Part shown: piece by piece, positions 1 through 6,774 of the stretch
Numbering within the stretch: position 1 is the stretch's first letter
How the letters are laid out: every line of letters begins with the position of its first letter
NCBI GenBank assembly: GCA_039812685.1
Contig: JBDIBB010000103.1
Span: 1 to 13,615 of the forward strand
Length of the DNA stretch: 13,615 bases
Origin: JBDIBB01 sp039812685
Lineage (GTDB): Bacteria; Acidobacteriota; Vicinamibacteria; Vicinamibacterales; JAFNAJ01
Direction of reading: 5' to 3'
Made by a program: the position numbers and the translations under genes
The notes under the pieces: generated by a model
What the model saw: the letters and a program-made list of their open reading frames with translations, nothing else
Told to the model about the DNA's origin: nothing
Database searches by the model: none

Positions 1-10
1 CCGCCCCGCG

Positions 11-532
11 ATGAGTCCGCACGCCGTGACGAGAACGGTTCGCGACAGCCTGCTCGGCCTGATCGTGCTCGCCTCGATCGCGGGTGGCGTGTGCTGGGCG
101 CGCGGAGCGTGGCGCCAGCAAGGCGCCGCCGCGCGGCCGATGGCCGGCACCGGCGAGGACACCGTGCCCGACATCACGCTGGCCGACGCGACGGCGGCCG
201 GCGGTGACGCGCGCGTCACGCTGTCGGTGTCGCCGCGTCCGGCGGTCGCCTTCGAGAAGCACGTGTACCGCGTGCGGGTCGAATCGGCGGGTGGCGCCGT
301 AATCGCCTTCGAGGACGGTCGCATCGCCTTCGACATGGTGATGCCGATGGGCGACCATCGCTACTCGCTGGTTCCCGCCGCCGACGGCTCGTACGAAGCA
401 GGCGTGGTGTTGCCCTTCTGCCAGAGCGGCAACCCGCGCTGGTTCGTGACGGTCGAGGGCGTCGTGGCCGGGCGTCCCGTCGTGACGCGATTCAGGATCG
501 ACCTCGCCAGGGTCGGAGCGTCCGGCCGCTGA
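11..532 (+). CDS. FixH/YtkA-like membrane-anchored protein
   Basis: This 173-residue protein has a single N-terminal hydrophobic segment at about residues 13-30, which acts as an anchor, followed by a soluble domain expected outside the membrane. The domain holds the FixH/YtkA-like pattern: a beta-rich stretch, then MPMGDHRY at 111-118, GSYEAG at 126-131 and LPFCQSGNPRW at 134-144. FixH (CcoH) proteins help assemble cbb3-type cytochrome c oxidase. The next gene, a SafE-like membrane protein, is a usual neighbour in such clusters, which supports the call. The start ATG overlaps a TGA as ATGA, suggesting a 4-base overlap with an upstream gene (in that frame its last visible codons are Ala-Pro-Arg). 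The frame is also open to the window edge, so a start further upstream cannot be excluded. YtkA-like rather than true FixH is the main alternative. Confidence 0.72.
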   Translation: MSPHAVTRTVRDSLLGLIVLASIAGGVCWARGAWRQQGAAARPMAGTGEDTVPDITLADATAAGGDARVTLSVSPRPAVAFEKHVYRVRVESAGGAVIAFEDGRIAFDMVMPMGDHRYSLVPAADGSYEAGVVLPFCQSGNPRWFVTVEGVVAGRPVVTRFRIDLARVGASGR

Positions 533-553
533 GGATGGCCGACACGGCGAGCC

Positions 554-1213
554 ATGATCCAGCAGATCGATCTCCTGGGGTTCCTCGTGCTCGGCCTGCT
601 CGGCGGGTTCGGCCACTGCGTCGGCATGTGCTCGCCGTTCGTGCTCTTCGTGTCGCGGCGCTACGCTCCGCCGCCGGCTGGACGCACCGCGGCCTTCATC
701 GCGCAACTCTGGTACACGGCCGGGCGCATCGCCACCTACGCCGTGCTCGGCGCGCTGGCCGGCGCGCTGGGCGGCGTGGTGCAGATGGCCGGTGCGCTGG
801 CCGGCGTGCAGCGCGCCGCGTCGATTGTCGCCGGTGGCATCCTGCTCGTGTGGGCCGTGGCCGCGCTCTCGGATCTCGTGCCCGGCCTGGAGGCCGGCGG
901 CAGCCTGTTTGCGCGCGTGGCCGGCCGGCTTCGCGGGCGCGCGCCCGGCCATCCCTTCCTCATCGGTCTGTTCCTGGGGCTGTTGCCGTGCGGCCTGCTG
1001 TACGCGGCCGTGATCGCGGCGGTGGCGCGAGGCGGTGCGCTCGAGGGCGCGATCGCGCTCGCGCTGTTCGGCGCCGGCACGGCGCCGGCCCTGCTCGGCG
1101 TCTCGCTCGCCGATGCGCTGCTGGCGAGGAACCGGGCCCTGCTGAACCGGCTGTCGCAGGTCTTCCTGCTCGTGATGGGGACGTGGTTCCTCTGGACGGG
1201 GCTCGCGCGCTGA
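554..1213 (+). CDS. SafE/DsbD-like six-helix membrane protein (cbb3 maturation type)
   Basis: This 219-residue integral membrane protein has about six hydrophobic helices. It carries two signature cysteine regions of the SafE / DsbD_2 family: GHCVGMC at residues 20-26 near the first helix and LPCGLLY at 144-150 near the fourth. The duplicated three-helix layout with paired cysteines resembles the DsbD/CcdA core. Members near fix/cco genes are usually annotated as sulfite exporter TauE/SafE family or heavy-metal transporter-like proteins, and are thought to act in copper delivery or thiol chemistry for cbb3 oxidase. The gene begins 21 bases after the FixH-like gene and is almost certainly co-transcribed with it. 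The role in oxidase maturation is inferred from context; the substrate is not visible in the sequence. Confidence 0.8.
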   Translation: MIQQIDLLGFLVLGLLGGFGHCVGMCSPFVLFVSRRYAPPPAGRTAAFIAQLWYTAGRIATYAVLGALAGALGGVVQMAGALAGVQRAASIVAGGILLVWAVAALSDLVPGLEAGGSLFARVAGRLRGRAPGHPFLIGLFLGLLPCGLLYAAVIAAVARGGALEGAIALALFGAGTAPALLGVSLADALLARNRALLNRLSQVFLLVMGTWFLWTGLAR

Positions 1214-1230
1214 CGCGGCGGGACCCGCGC

Positions 1231-1245
1231 CGGCGGTGGCCGCCG
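1231..1245. terminator. Possible hairpin between convergent genes
   Basis: CGGCGG and CCGCCG are perfectly complementary around a 3-base TGG loop, in the 52-base gap between the convergent membrane-protein and phosphatase genes. There is no T tract on either side, so function as a terminator is only suggested by position. Confidence 0.25.
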
Positions 1246-1265
1246 TGCCCGCGGCGCGCCTTGCG

Positions 1266-1766
1266 TCAGTAGTGGAGCCTCAGGAACGTCGGCGCCGGCC
1301 CCGCTCCCGGAACGACCACGAACAGGTTGTCGAATTCGTCGTCGCCGAGCTGGACCGGGCCCGGGACGCCGAGCGCCGCGAGGATCTTCGGCGCCGACCC
1401 CGAGTGCGAGGCCACGAGGACGATCCCGCCGGCGTGCTTCGCGCGAAGCGTCGCCACCAGGCCGTCGATGTCGTCGGAGTGCACCTGCTGGATGGGCAGC
1501 TTCAGCGCCGTGGCGAGCGGCGCCACCGTCTGGCCGGTGCGCTGCCACTGCGTCGCGAAGATCGCGGTGACGCCCGCGTCCCGCAGCGCCGACGCCAGCC
1601 GCTCGGCGCGGGCGCGCCCCGCGGCCGACAGCGGCGTGTCCTCACTGTCGTCCTGCCGCTCGCCGTGACGGACGATGAGCACGGCCTTCTGGGCGGTGGC
1701 TGGTGGTGCCGCGGCCAGGAAGGCGCAGGTCACGGCGAGGCTTCCGGCGAAGGCCCTGATGGTCAT
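1266..1766 (-). CDS. Exported histidine phosphatase (phosphoglycerate mutase-like superfamily)
   Basis: This 166-residue protein has a cleavable signal peptide: basic start, hydrophobic core at about residues 5-20 and an ATAQ end near 26. The mature part begins at once with the catalytic LIVRHGE motif (R33, H34 as the phosphate acceptor, E36). A TQWQRTGQT arginine region follows, and the second catalytic histidine is in VASHSG. The fold is a minimal, SixA-sized single domain; phosphate-ester or phosphohistidine hydrolysis is expected, and the substrate is unknown. I chose the ATG at 1766 because GGGAGG lies 9-10 bases upstream and the signal peptide starts there. The open frame continues further upstream, but that part reads as GC-rich noise. 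It is transcribed divergently from the adenylate kinase gene, with a perfect TATAAT between them. Confidence 0.85.
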   Translation of the reverse strand: MTIRAFAGSLAVTCAFLAAAPPATAQKAVLIVRHGERQDDSEDTPLSAAGRARAERLASALRDAGVTAIFATQWQRTGQTVAPLATALKLPIQQVHSDDIDGLVATLRAKHAGGIVLVASHSGSAPKILAALGVPGPVQLGDDEFDNLFVVVPGAGPAPTFLRLHY

Positions 1767-1802
1767 CGTGGCGTTCCCTCCCGATGCGGTGATGGAGCGG
1801 TC

Positions 1803-1808
1803 ATTATA
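1803..1808 (-). promoter_or_regulatory. -10 element for the histidine phosphatase gene
   Basis: On the minus strand this is a perfect TATAAT, an island of A/T in very GC-rich DNA, ending 36 bases before the phosphatase start codon. I see no recognisable -35 hexamer at normal spacing. Confidence 0.5.
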
Positions 1809-1851
1809 GGGCGCGCCGCCCGCGCGCTCGCCGCCCACCGGCCAACGGCTG

Positions 1852-1857
1852 TAGGAT
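1852..1857 (+). promoter_or_regulatory. Possible -10 element for the tandem adenylate kinase gene
   Basis: TAGGAT fits the TANNNT pattern seen upstream of other genes here and lies 96 bases before the adenylate kinase start, in the divergent spacer. No -35 match is visible. Confidence 0.3.
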
Positions 1858-1953
1858 GGGCGCGCGCGGCCGCTGGCGGTGACGGCTTCCCGTGCCGGCG
1901 CGCGAGGGGCCGCCGGCGGCGTGCGGATCCCCCGTGAAAGGACACCGTTCCGC

Positions 1954-3123
1954 ATGCTGAACATCGCCCTGTTCGGTCCCCCTGGGGCCGGAAAAGGCAC
2001 GCAGTCCGAGTTCCTGATCAGGAAGTACAACCTCTTCTACATCTCCACCGGCGACCTGCTGAGGAAGGAGATGGCCGGCGGGACGAAGCTCGGGCTCGAG
2101 GCCCAGAGCATCATCGCCGCCGGCGGCCTGGTGCCAGACGAGGTCATCGTCCAGGTCATCGAGAACACGATCACCGGGAACCCCGGCTACAACGGATTCC
2201 TCTTCGACGGCTTCCCGCGGAACCTGGTCCAGGCCTACATCCTCGAAGGCCTGATGCTGAAGCTCCACACCTCGCTCAACCGCCTGATCAGCCTCGACGT
2301 CCCGGAAGAAGTGTCGGTGAGCCGGCTGCTGAAGCGGGGCCTCACCTCGGGTCGCAGCGACGACAACGAGACGGTGATCCGCAACCGCCTCCGCGAGTAC
2401 GCCGAGAAGACGCGTCCGGTCCTCCAGTTCTACCGGGACCGGGGGCTGTGCGTCGAACTCGACGGGTCGGCGCCGATCGAGGACGTTCGCCAGCGCATCA
2501 CCGCCATCCTCAGCGAGGAGCTGGACAAGCAGTTGTTCAACGTCGTGCTCTTCGGCTACCCCGGCTCGGGTCGCGGGTCGCAGGGCCGGGCGCTGGCGAG
2601 GCAGTACGACCTCGAATACGTGGCGACGGGCCCGATGCTCGAGGAGGAGATCCGGCGCGGCACGGCCATCGGCCGTCGGGTCGGCGCCCTCTACGACAGC
2701 GGTCAGCTGGTGCCCGACGAGATCGTCGTGCCGCTCATCGAGAAGAAGCTGGACGACTCGAAGGGCGTGAAGGGCTTCATCTTCAAGGGGTATCCGCGCA
2801 CGCTCGTGCAGTCCTACATCCTCGACGCGCTGCTGAAGAAGCGCGGATCGTCGATCTCGCGCGTCGTCGACATCGAGGTGCCGATGCTCGAGCTCATCGC
2901 GCGTCTCGACGAGCGGAGCCGGACGGACCGGTCGATGCCCTACGACACGAGCACGGCGAAGATCGTCAAGCGCCTCCAGGAGCACGAGACCAAGACGGTG
3001 CCCGTCATCCGGAAGTACAGCCAGCACCACGACGTGATTGCCGTCGACGGCCGCGGGTCTTTCGACGAGGTCTTCGCGCGGCTCTCGGCCGTGATCGAAG
3101 AGGGGTTCAGGAGCATGCGGTAG
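1954..3123 (+). CDS. Tandem adenylate kinase: active N-domain plus degenerate C-domain
   Basis: This 389-residue protein holds two adenylate-kinase-like domains, residues 1-193 and 194-389. An ordinary bacterial enzyme has one domain of about 190-220 residues. Domain 1 has all the core motifs: P-loop GPPGAGKGT (8-16), STGDLLR (31-37), DGFPR (85-89) with Q93, and the short-lid RGLTSGRSDDN (128-138), as in AK1/UMP-CMP-kinase-type enzymes. It should catalyse ATP + AMP to 2 ADP or a related NMP reaction in the cytosol. Domain 2 aligns along its length but has GYPGSGRGS (201-209, P-loop Lys replaced by Arg207), TGPML instead of TGDLL, KGYPR (278-282) instead of DGFPR, and a changed lid; it is probably inactive or regulatory. 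The ATG at 1954 is preceded by AAAGGA and leads straight into the P-loop strand. Specificity for AMP over other NMPs is not proven. Confidence 0.88.
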   Translation: MLNIALFGPPGAGKGTQSEFLIRKYNLFYISTGDLLRKEMAGGTKLGLEAQSIIAAGGLVPDEVIVQVIENTITGNPGYNGFLFDGFPRNLVQAYILEGLMLKLHTSLNRLISLDVPEEVSVSRLLKRGLTSGRSDDNETVIRNRLREYAEKTRPVLQFYRDRGLCVELDGSAPIEDVRQRITAILSEELDKQLFNVVLFGYPGSGRGSQGRALARQYDLEYVATGPMLEEEIRRGTAIGRRVGALYDSGQLVPDEIVVPLIEKKLDDSKGVKGFIFKGYPRTLVQSYILDALLKKRGSSISRVVDIEVPMLELIARLDERSRTDRSMPYDTSTAKIVKRLQEHETKTVPVIRKYSQHHDVIAVDGRGSFDEVFARLSAVIEEGFRSMR

Positions 3124-3150
3124 GGCGGGGCGGCGCCCTCGCCCCCGCCC
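3123..3150. terminator. Strong GC hairpin between convergent genes
   Basis: GGGCGGGG (3123-3130) pairs perfectly with CCCCGCCC (3143-3150) around a 12-base loop. It starts in the adenylate kinase stop codon and lies before the 3' end of the convergent aldo/keto reductase. There is no T run, so it may end transcription inefficiently or protect RNA ends. Confidence 0.4.
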
Positions 3151-3178
3151 CGCATGCCCCGGGATCCGGTTCGGCGCG

Positions 3179-4129
3179 TCAGGCCGCGGGCAGCGCCTCG
3201 ACGAAGGCGGCCATGCGCCTGCGCATCGCCTCGTCGGGCAGCCGACCGACGCCGCCGCCGAGGTTGTCGACCATGTGTCTGGCCTGGCTCGTCGAGGGCG
3301 TCGCCACGGTCACGGCCGGGTGGCCCAGCACGAACTTGAGGCAGAACTGCGCCCAGCTCTTCACGTCGATCTCGCCGGCCCAGTCCGGCAGCGGCCGGTC
3401 GCCGATGCGGCGGAACAGGCGTGTCCGCCCGAAGGGCAGGTAGCCGAGCACCCCGATGCCGCGATCGCGGGCGAGCGGGAGGATGACCTTCTCCGCATCG
3501 AGGTTGTCGACGGCGTAGTCGATGCCGATGAAGTCCAGCGGCTCGGACTTCATGGTGGCAGCCAGCTCGCCGTACTGCTCGTTCGAGGTGGTGGTGGCGC
3601 CGATGTAGCGGATGCGACCCTGCGCCTTGAGTTCCTTGAGGACGGCCAGGTGAGTGGGCACGTCGGCCATGTTGTGCACCTGGATCAGGTCGATCGTCGG
3701 CTTGTGCAGCCGGGCGAACGACTGTTCGATCTGTGCGCGGGCGGCGGCCGGGTCCGCGGCGCTCCTGCCACGGCCGACGGCGTTGACCTTGGTGGCCCAG
3801 AAGACTTTCTCGCTGACGCCCAGGTCGCGGGCGATGCGTCCGGCCACCTCCTCCGACGCGCCGTAGGACGGCGCGGTGTCGAAGACCGTCGCCCCGCCAT
3901 CGAGCAGCGTCTTCATCACGTCGCGCAGGGCGGCCACGTCCTCCGAACGCGCCACCTGCGCGAAGGTCGCGGAGCTGCCGAGACCGATCACGGGCAGCCG
4001 TTCGCCCGAGGACGGCACCGCGCGGGTGAGCAGTGGTGACTGCGCGAACAGGCGATACGGATCCACGGCCAGCGCCGCCCCTGTTCCCACGGCCATCGCC
4101 AGCCAGTCACGACGCGTCAACGTGATCAT
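3179..4129 (-). CDS. Tat-exported aldo/keto reductase
   Basis: This 316-residue protein starts with a twin-arginine leader (TRRDWL at residues 5-10, then a hydrophobic stretch to about 22 and a FAQ end near 30), so it is probably exported folded with its cofactor. The body is an aldo/keto reductase barrel. The catalytic tetrad is D84 and Y89 (in FDTAPSYG), K114 (in ATKVN) and H152 (in QVHN). A C-terminal TPSTSQARH element resembles the NADP(H)-binding segment of the family. It should interconvert carbonyls and alcohols with NAD(P)H; the substrate is unknown. The ATG at 4129 is well supported by AAGGAG 9 bases upstream. The gene lies 71 bases after the translocase-like gene on the same strand, probably in one operon. 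Export of an NADPH-dependent enzyme is unusual, but is seen among Tat-tagged aldo/keto reductases. Confidence 0.88.
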   Translation of the reverse strand: MITLTRRDWLAMAVGTGAALAVDPYRLFAQSPLLTRAVPSSGERLPVIGLGSSATFAQVARSEDVAALRDVMKTLLDGGATVFDTAPSYGASEEVAGRIARDLGVSEKVFWATKVNAVGRGRSAADPAAARAQIEQSFARLHKPTIDLIQVHNMADVPTHLAVLKELKAQGRIRYIGATTTSNEQYGELAATMKSEPLDFIGIDYAVDNLDAEKVILPLARDRGIGVLGYLPFGRTRLFRRIGDRPLPDWAGEIDVKSWAQFCLKFVLGHPAVTVATPSTSQARHMVDNLGGGVGRLPDEAMRRRMAAFVEALPAA

Positions 4130-4200
4130 GTCCTTCGACTCCTTCGTGTGTTGCCGGGGCGGCACGGCCCGCGCCGGTGCGGCCGCACGATGCGCGCGCC

Positions 4201-5568
4201 TCAGGCCTCGACGCCTGCCTCGATGCCGGGGGCGATCGCACGCTGCTCCTGCCGGCGGCCGAGCCACCAGGCATTGGCGACCCAGGCGATCGAAATCGGC
4301 ACGGCCGCCCACGCGATGGCCCCTGCGGCGAGCCCGGCCATCGCGACCAGGCTCGACGACCAGGCGCCCACCTGATCGCCCAGGCGGTAGACGACCGTGT
4401 CGATGAAGTTCTTGGTCTTGTACTTGTCCTCGCGGCTGACCACCGTGAAGAGCACCTCGCGCGAGGGGCGTGCGAACGCGAAGTTGCCCGCCCGCCTGAG
4501 CACGGTGAAGCCGACGACGATGGCCACGGTCGGCATCAGGCCGAGCAGGAGGAAGCCGACGGCCGTGAGCGCGGGCACGAAGGTGAGCGTCATCGCGACG
4601 CCGGCGCGCTGCATCACCCGTCCGGTGAGGAAGATCTGGGCGCCCAGCGTGAGCAGGTTCACCAGCAGGTCGACCTGGGCGAAGAAGGCGGTGCGCGCGG
4701 CCCGGTCGGCGAACGTCCGGTCGACGATGTCGGCCTGCTGGAAGTAGAGGAAGGTCGACAGCACCGTGTAGAGGAGCATGTAGACGCAGATGTTCAGCAG
4801 GTAGGGCGAGGCGAGCGCGTTGCGCAGCCCGGCGAGCGCGCCGCCGCCGATGACGCCGGGATCGGCTGCCGCCGGGGTGCGGGTGTCCTCGCCTGGGGCG
4901 GGCTGGTGCAGCGATGGCGCGAGCCGGCCGAGCCGGCGGGCGGCGAACACGCCGGCCTCGAGCAGCAGCGCGGAGACCAGCAGCAGCCTGGGCGTGCCGA
5001 GCGTCTGGACCAGGGAGGCGGTCAGGCTCGATCCGGCGATTCCGCCGGCGGTGGCGGCCGCGGCGATGAAGCCGAACAGGCGCTTGCTCTGTTCGTTGGT
5101 GAACAGGTCCACCATGAACGCCCAGAACACCGAGACGACGAACAGGTTGAAGACCGACGTCCAGATGAAGAACGCGCGGCCCACCCAGACGTTGGCCTCG
5201 CCGGCGGCCACCTGCAGCAGGACGAAGAAGATCAGCAGGTTCAGGATGAAGAACCGGTAGGTGATCGCGATGAAGCGCATGCGCGGCAGGCGCGCCACCA
5301 GCGCGGCAAACGGCGGATTGGCCGCGATCATCGCGAGCAGCGTGCCGGTGAAGAGCCAGGAGAGGTTCGCGACGCCGCCGGCCACCCCCGCCTCGTCGCG
5401 GATTGGCCGGATGACGTAGTAGGCGGTGAAGACCGAGAACAGGTACAGCCAGGCCCAGCCGACGATGCGGCCTTCGCCAGGGCGCAGGGAGACGAGCCGG
5501 CCAACGGCTGTGCTGGGCAGGGTGCCGCTCCTCTTCTGGTGTGGTCGTGGGAAGCCAGCGTTGAGCAT
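4201..5568 (-). CDS. ATP/ADP-antiporter-like (NTT/MFS-type) membrane carrier
   Basis: This hydrophobic protein has about 11-12 membrane helices. It is 455 residues from the ATG at 5568, or 439 from a likely CTG start at 5520. The first helix region carries YYVIRPIRDE (50-59), followed by a helix with LSWLFTGTLLAMIAANP. Further on come VFWAFMVDLF and an F-G-F-I-AAAATAGGIAGS stretch, and near the C-terminus ARPSREVLFTVVSREDKYKTKNFIDT. This pattern matches the bacterial relatives of nucleotide transport proteins (COG3202-like), often annotated simply as MFS transporters. Whether it moves nucleotides is uncertain; the segment corresponding to the conserved nucleotide-binding lysine of true ATP/ADP exchangers reads RPIRDE. 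It is the first gene of a probable operon with the exported aldo/keto reductase. SD support is weak for ATG 5568 (GAGG 10 bases upstream) and strong for CTG 5520. Confidence 0.75.
   Translation of the reverse strand: MLNAGFPRPHQKRSGTLPSTAVGRLVSLRPGEGRIVGWAWLYLFSVFTAYYVIRPIRDEAGVAGGVANLSWLFTGTLLAMIAANPPFAALVARLPRMRFIAITYRFFILNLLIFFVLLQVAAGEANVWVGRAFFIWTSVFNLFVVSVFWAFMVDLFTNEQSKRLFGFIAAAATAGGIAGSSLTASLVQTLGTPRLLLVSALLLEAGVFAARRLGRLAPSLHQPAPGEDTRTPAAADPGVIGGGALAGLRNALASPYLLNICVYMLLYTVLSTFLYFQQADIVDRTFADRAARTAFFAQVDLLVNLLTLGAQIFLTGRVMQRAGVAMTLTFVPALTAVGFLLLGLMPTVAIVVGFTVLRRAGNFAFARPSREVLFTVVSREDKYKTKNFIDTVVYRLGDQVGAWSSSLVAMAGLAAGAIAWAAVPISIAWVANAWWLGRRQEQRAIAPGIEAGVEA
5528..5532 (-). promoter_or_regulatory. 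Strong ribosome binding site pointing to a CTG start at 5520
   Basis: On the minus strand AGAAGAGGAG (5537-5528) ends in a perfect AGGAG, 7 bases before an in-frame CTG at 5520-5518. No ATG, GTG or TTG lies just downstream. It falls inside the carrier gene if ATG 5568 is the start, but is ideally placed if translation starts at CTG. Confidence 0.45.
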
Positions 5569-5569
5569 A
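5564..5569 (-). promoter_or_regulatory. Possible -10 element overlapping the first ATG of the carrier gene
   Basis: On the minus strand the hexamer is TATGCT, which contains the ATG at 5568. It lies 43 bases before the CTG at 5520, close to the 36-37 base spacing of two other -10 elements in the window. If it is a promoter, the ATG would not be transcribed from it. Confidence 0.3.
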
Positions 5570-5689
5570 CCCGAAAGGCCTCGTCGCGGGTACCCGTGCA
5601 TCACGCCGATCGTGCGGTGTGCCGGCACGGCGGTGCGGGCCCGCGCGCCCGCGGACCGCGGCGCGCGTCCGGAACCGCAGGCGCGGATC

Positions 5690-5695
5690 TATGAT
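5690..5695 (+). promoter_or_regulatory. -10 element for the alpha/beta hydrolase gene
   Basis: TATGAT lies 37 bases upstream of the hydrolase start in strongly GC-rich DNA. No -35 hexamer is evident. Confidence 0.42.
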
Positions 5696-5732
5696 GCCCC
5701 CGCCGCGCCGTTCGGCGCGGGGGGGAGAGCCC

Positions 5733-6752
5733 ATGCGCGCAGTCCCGATCCTCATCTGCCTCTCGTTGGTCGCGCCGTTGCACCTGCAGGCGCAGGAAGC
5801 CGCCAGCCCTCAGGTCGCCAAGCTCCAGGCCGAGGTCGAGAACCTCCGGTGGGAACTCGATCAGGTGCGGAAGATCGCCGACGACAACCAGTTCTTCCTG
5901 CGGCTGTCGGACGTGGCCGAGGTCGACAAGGTGATCCTCGCCGGCGCGCCGAATCCCAAGGCCGTCGAGCGCTACGGCATCGCCAACGAGCGGCATCCCA
6001 TCCGGATCTACTGCTACACGTTCGTGCCGAAGGCGCTGGATCGCAGCCGCCGGCACCCGGCCGTCGTCCTCACGCACGGCGGCGTGCACGGCGACTTCGG
6101 GACCTACCACGTCCACCTCGTGCGCGAGATGATCGCGCGCGGCTACATCGTCGTCGCGCCGGAGTACCGGGGATCGACCGGCTACGGCCGGGGCATGTAC
6201 GAGTCGATCGACTACGGCGGCCTCGAGAACGACGACATGGTGACGTGCCGCGACTGGGCGGTGGAGGAGCTGCCCGTGGATCCGAAGCGCGTGGCAGCCG
6301 TCGGCTGGAGCCACGGCGGGATGATCTCGCTCATGGCGGGCTTCGATCATCCCGACAAGTTCGCCTGCATCTACGCGGGGGTGCCGGTCAGCGACCTGCT
6401 GACGCGCCTCGGCTACCACGAACCGTCCTATACGGCGGAGTTCGCCGCGAAGTACCACATCGGGAAGGCGCCGGTGGCCGACGTCGACGAGTACCGGCGG
6501 CGCAGCCCCATCTGGAACGTGCAGAAGCTGAAGATCCCGCTCATGGTGACCAGCACCACCAACGACCGCGACGTGAACGTCGTGGAGGTGGAGCAGCTCA
6601 TCACCCACCTGAAGGCGGCGGGCAAGTCCTTCGAGAGCCAGATCGAGAAGGACGCCCCCGGCGGCCACAGCTGGGATCGGATCGACACGACGTTCGCGCG
6701 CAAGGCGCGCGTGCGCATGTACGAGTTCCTGGCGAAGCACCTCGGCAAGTAG
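5733..6752 (+). CDS. Exported prolyl-oligopeptidase-type alpha/beta hydrolase
   Basis: This 339-residue protein has a signal peptide (hydrophobic core about residues 5-16, end near LQAQ at 18-21). A short helical stretch follows at about 26-50 with heptad-like spacing (VAKLQAEVENLRWELDQV), probably a small coiled coil. The hydrolase domain then has the oxyanion-type HGG (115-117), YRGSTGYG (145-152), the nucleophile in GWSHGG (S193), an acid at D278 (or D280) in TTNDRDV, and H312 in PGGHSW. This order and the GxSxGG form match peptidase family S9 and its esterase relatives; cleavage of a peptide or ester in the periplasm is expected. The usual S9 beta-propeller is absent, so it may be an esterase rather than a peptidase. 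The ATG at 5733 follows GGAG and begins the signal peptide. The gene appears to stand alone. Confidence 0.83.
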   Translation: MRAVPILICLSLVAPLHLQAQEAASPQVAKLQAEVENLRWELDQVRKIADDNQFFLRLSDVAEVDKVILAGAPNPKAVERYGIANERHPIRIYCYTFVPKALDRSRRHPAVVLTHGGVHGDFGTYHVHLVREMIARGYIVVAPEYRGSTGYGRGMYESIDYGGLENDDMVTCRDWAVEELPVDPKRVAAVGWSHGGMISLMAGFDHPDKFACIYAGVPVSDLLTRLGYHEPSYTAEFAAKYHIGKAPVADVDEYRRRSPIWNVQKLKIPLMVTSTTNDRDVNVVEVEQLITHLKAAGKSFESQIEKDAPGGHSWDRIDTTFARKARVRMYEFLAKHLGK

Positions 6753-6774
6753 CGCCGGCGTGAGCCGCGGCCGT

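Noticed and set aside
4177..4188. Perfect palindrome GTGCGGCCGCAC between the carrier and reductase genes
   Set aside because: As RNA it folds only a 4-bp stem with a 4-base loop, and such G/C palindromes are common here. No regulatory role can be argued.
1838..5511. An exact 15-base repeat CCGGCCAACGGCTGT at 1838-1852 and 5497-5511
   Set aside because: One copy is inside carrier coding sequence and the other in a spacer, with no further similarity on either side. One such match is plausible by chance in a GC-rich window.
4130..5755. Upstream extension of the aldo/keto reductase frame, suggesting a large fusion protein
   Set aside because: The extension is an out-of-frame shadow of the carrier gene. 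The reductase has its own SD, ATG and Tat leader at 4129.
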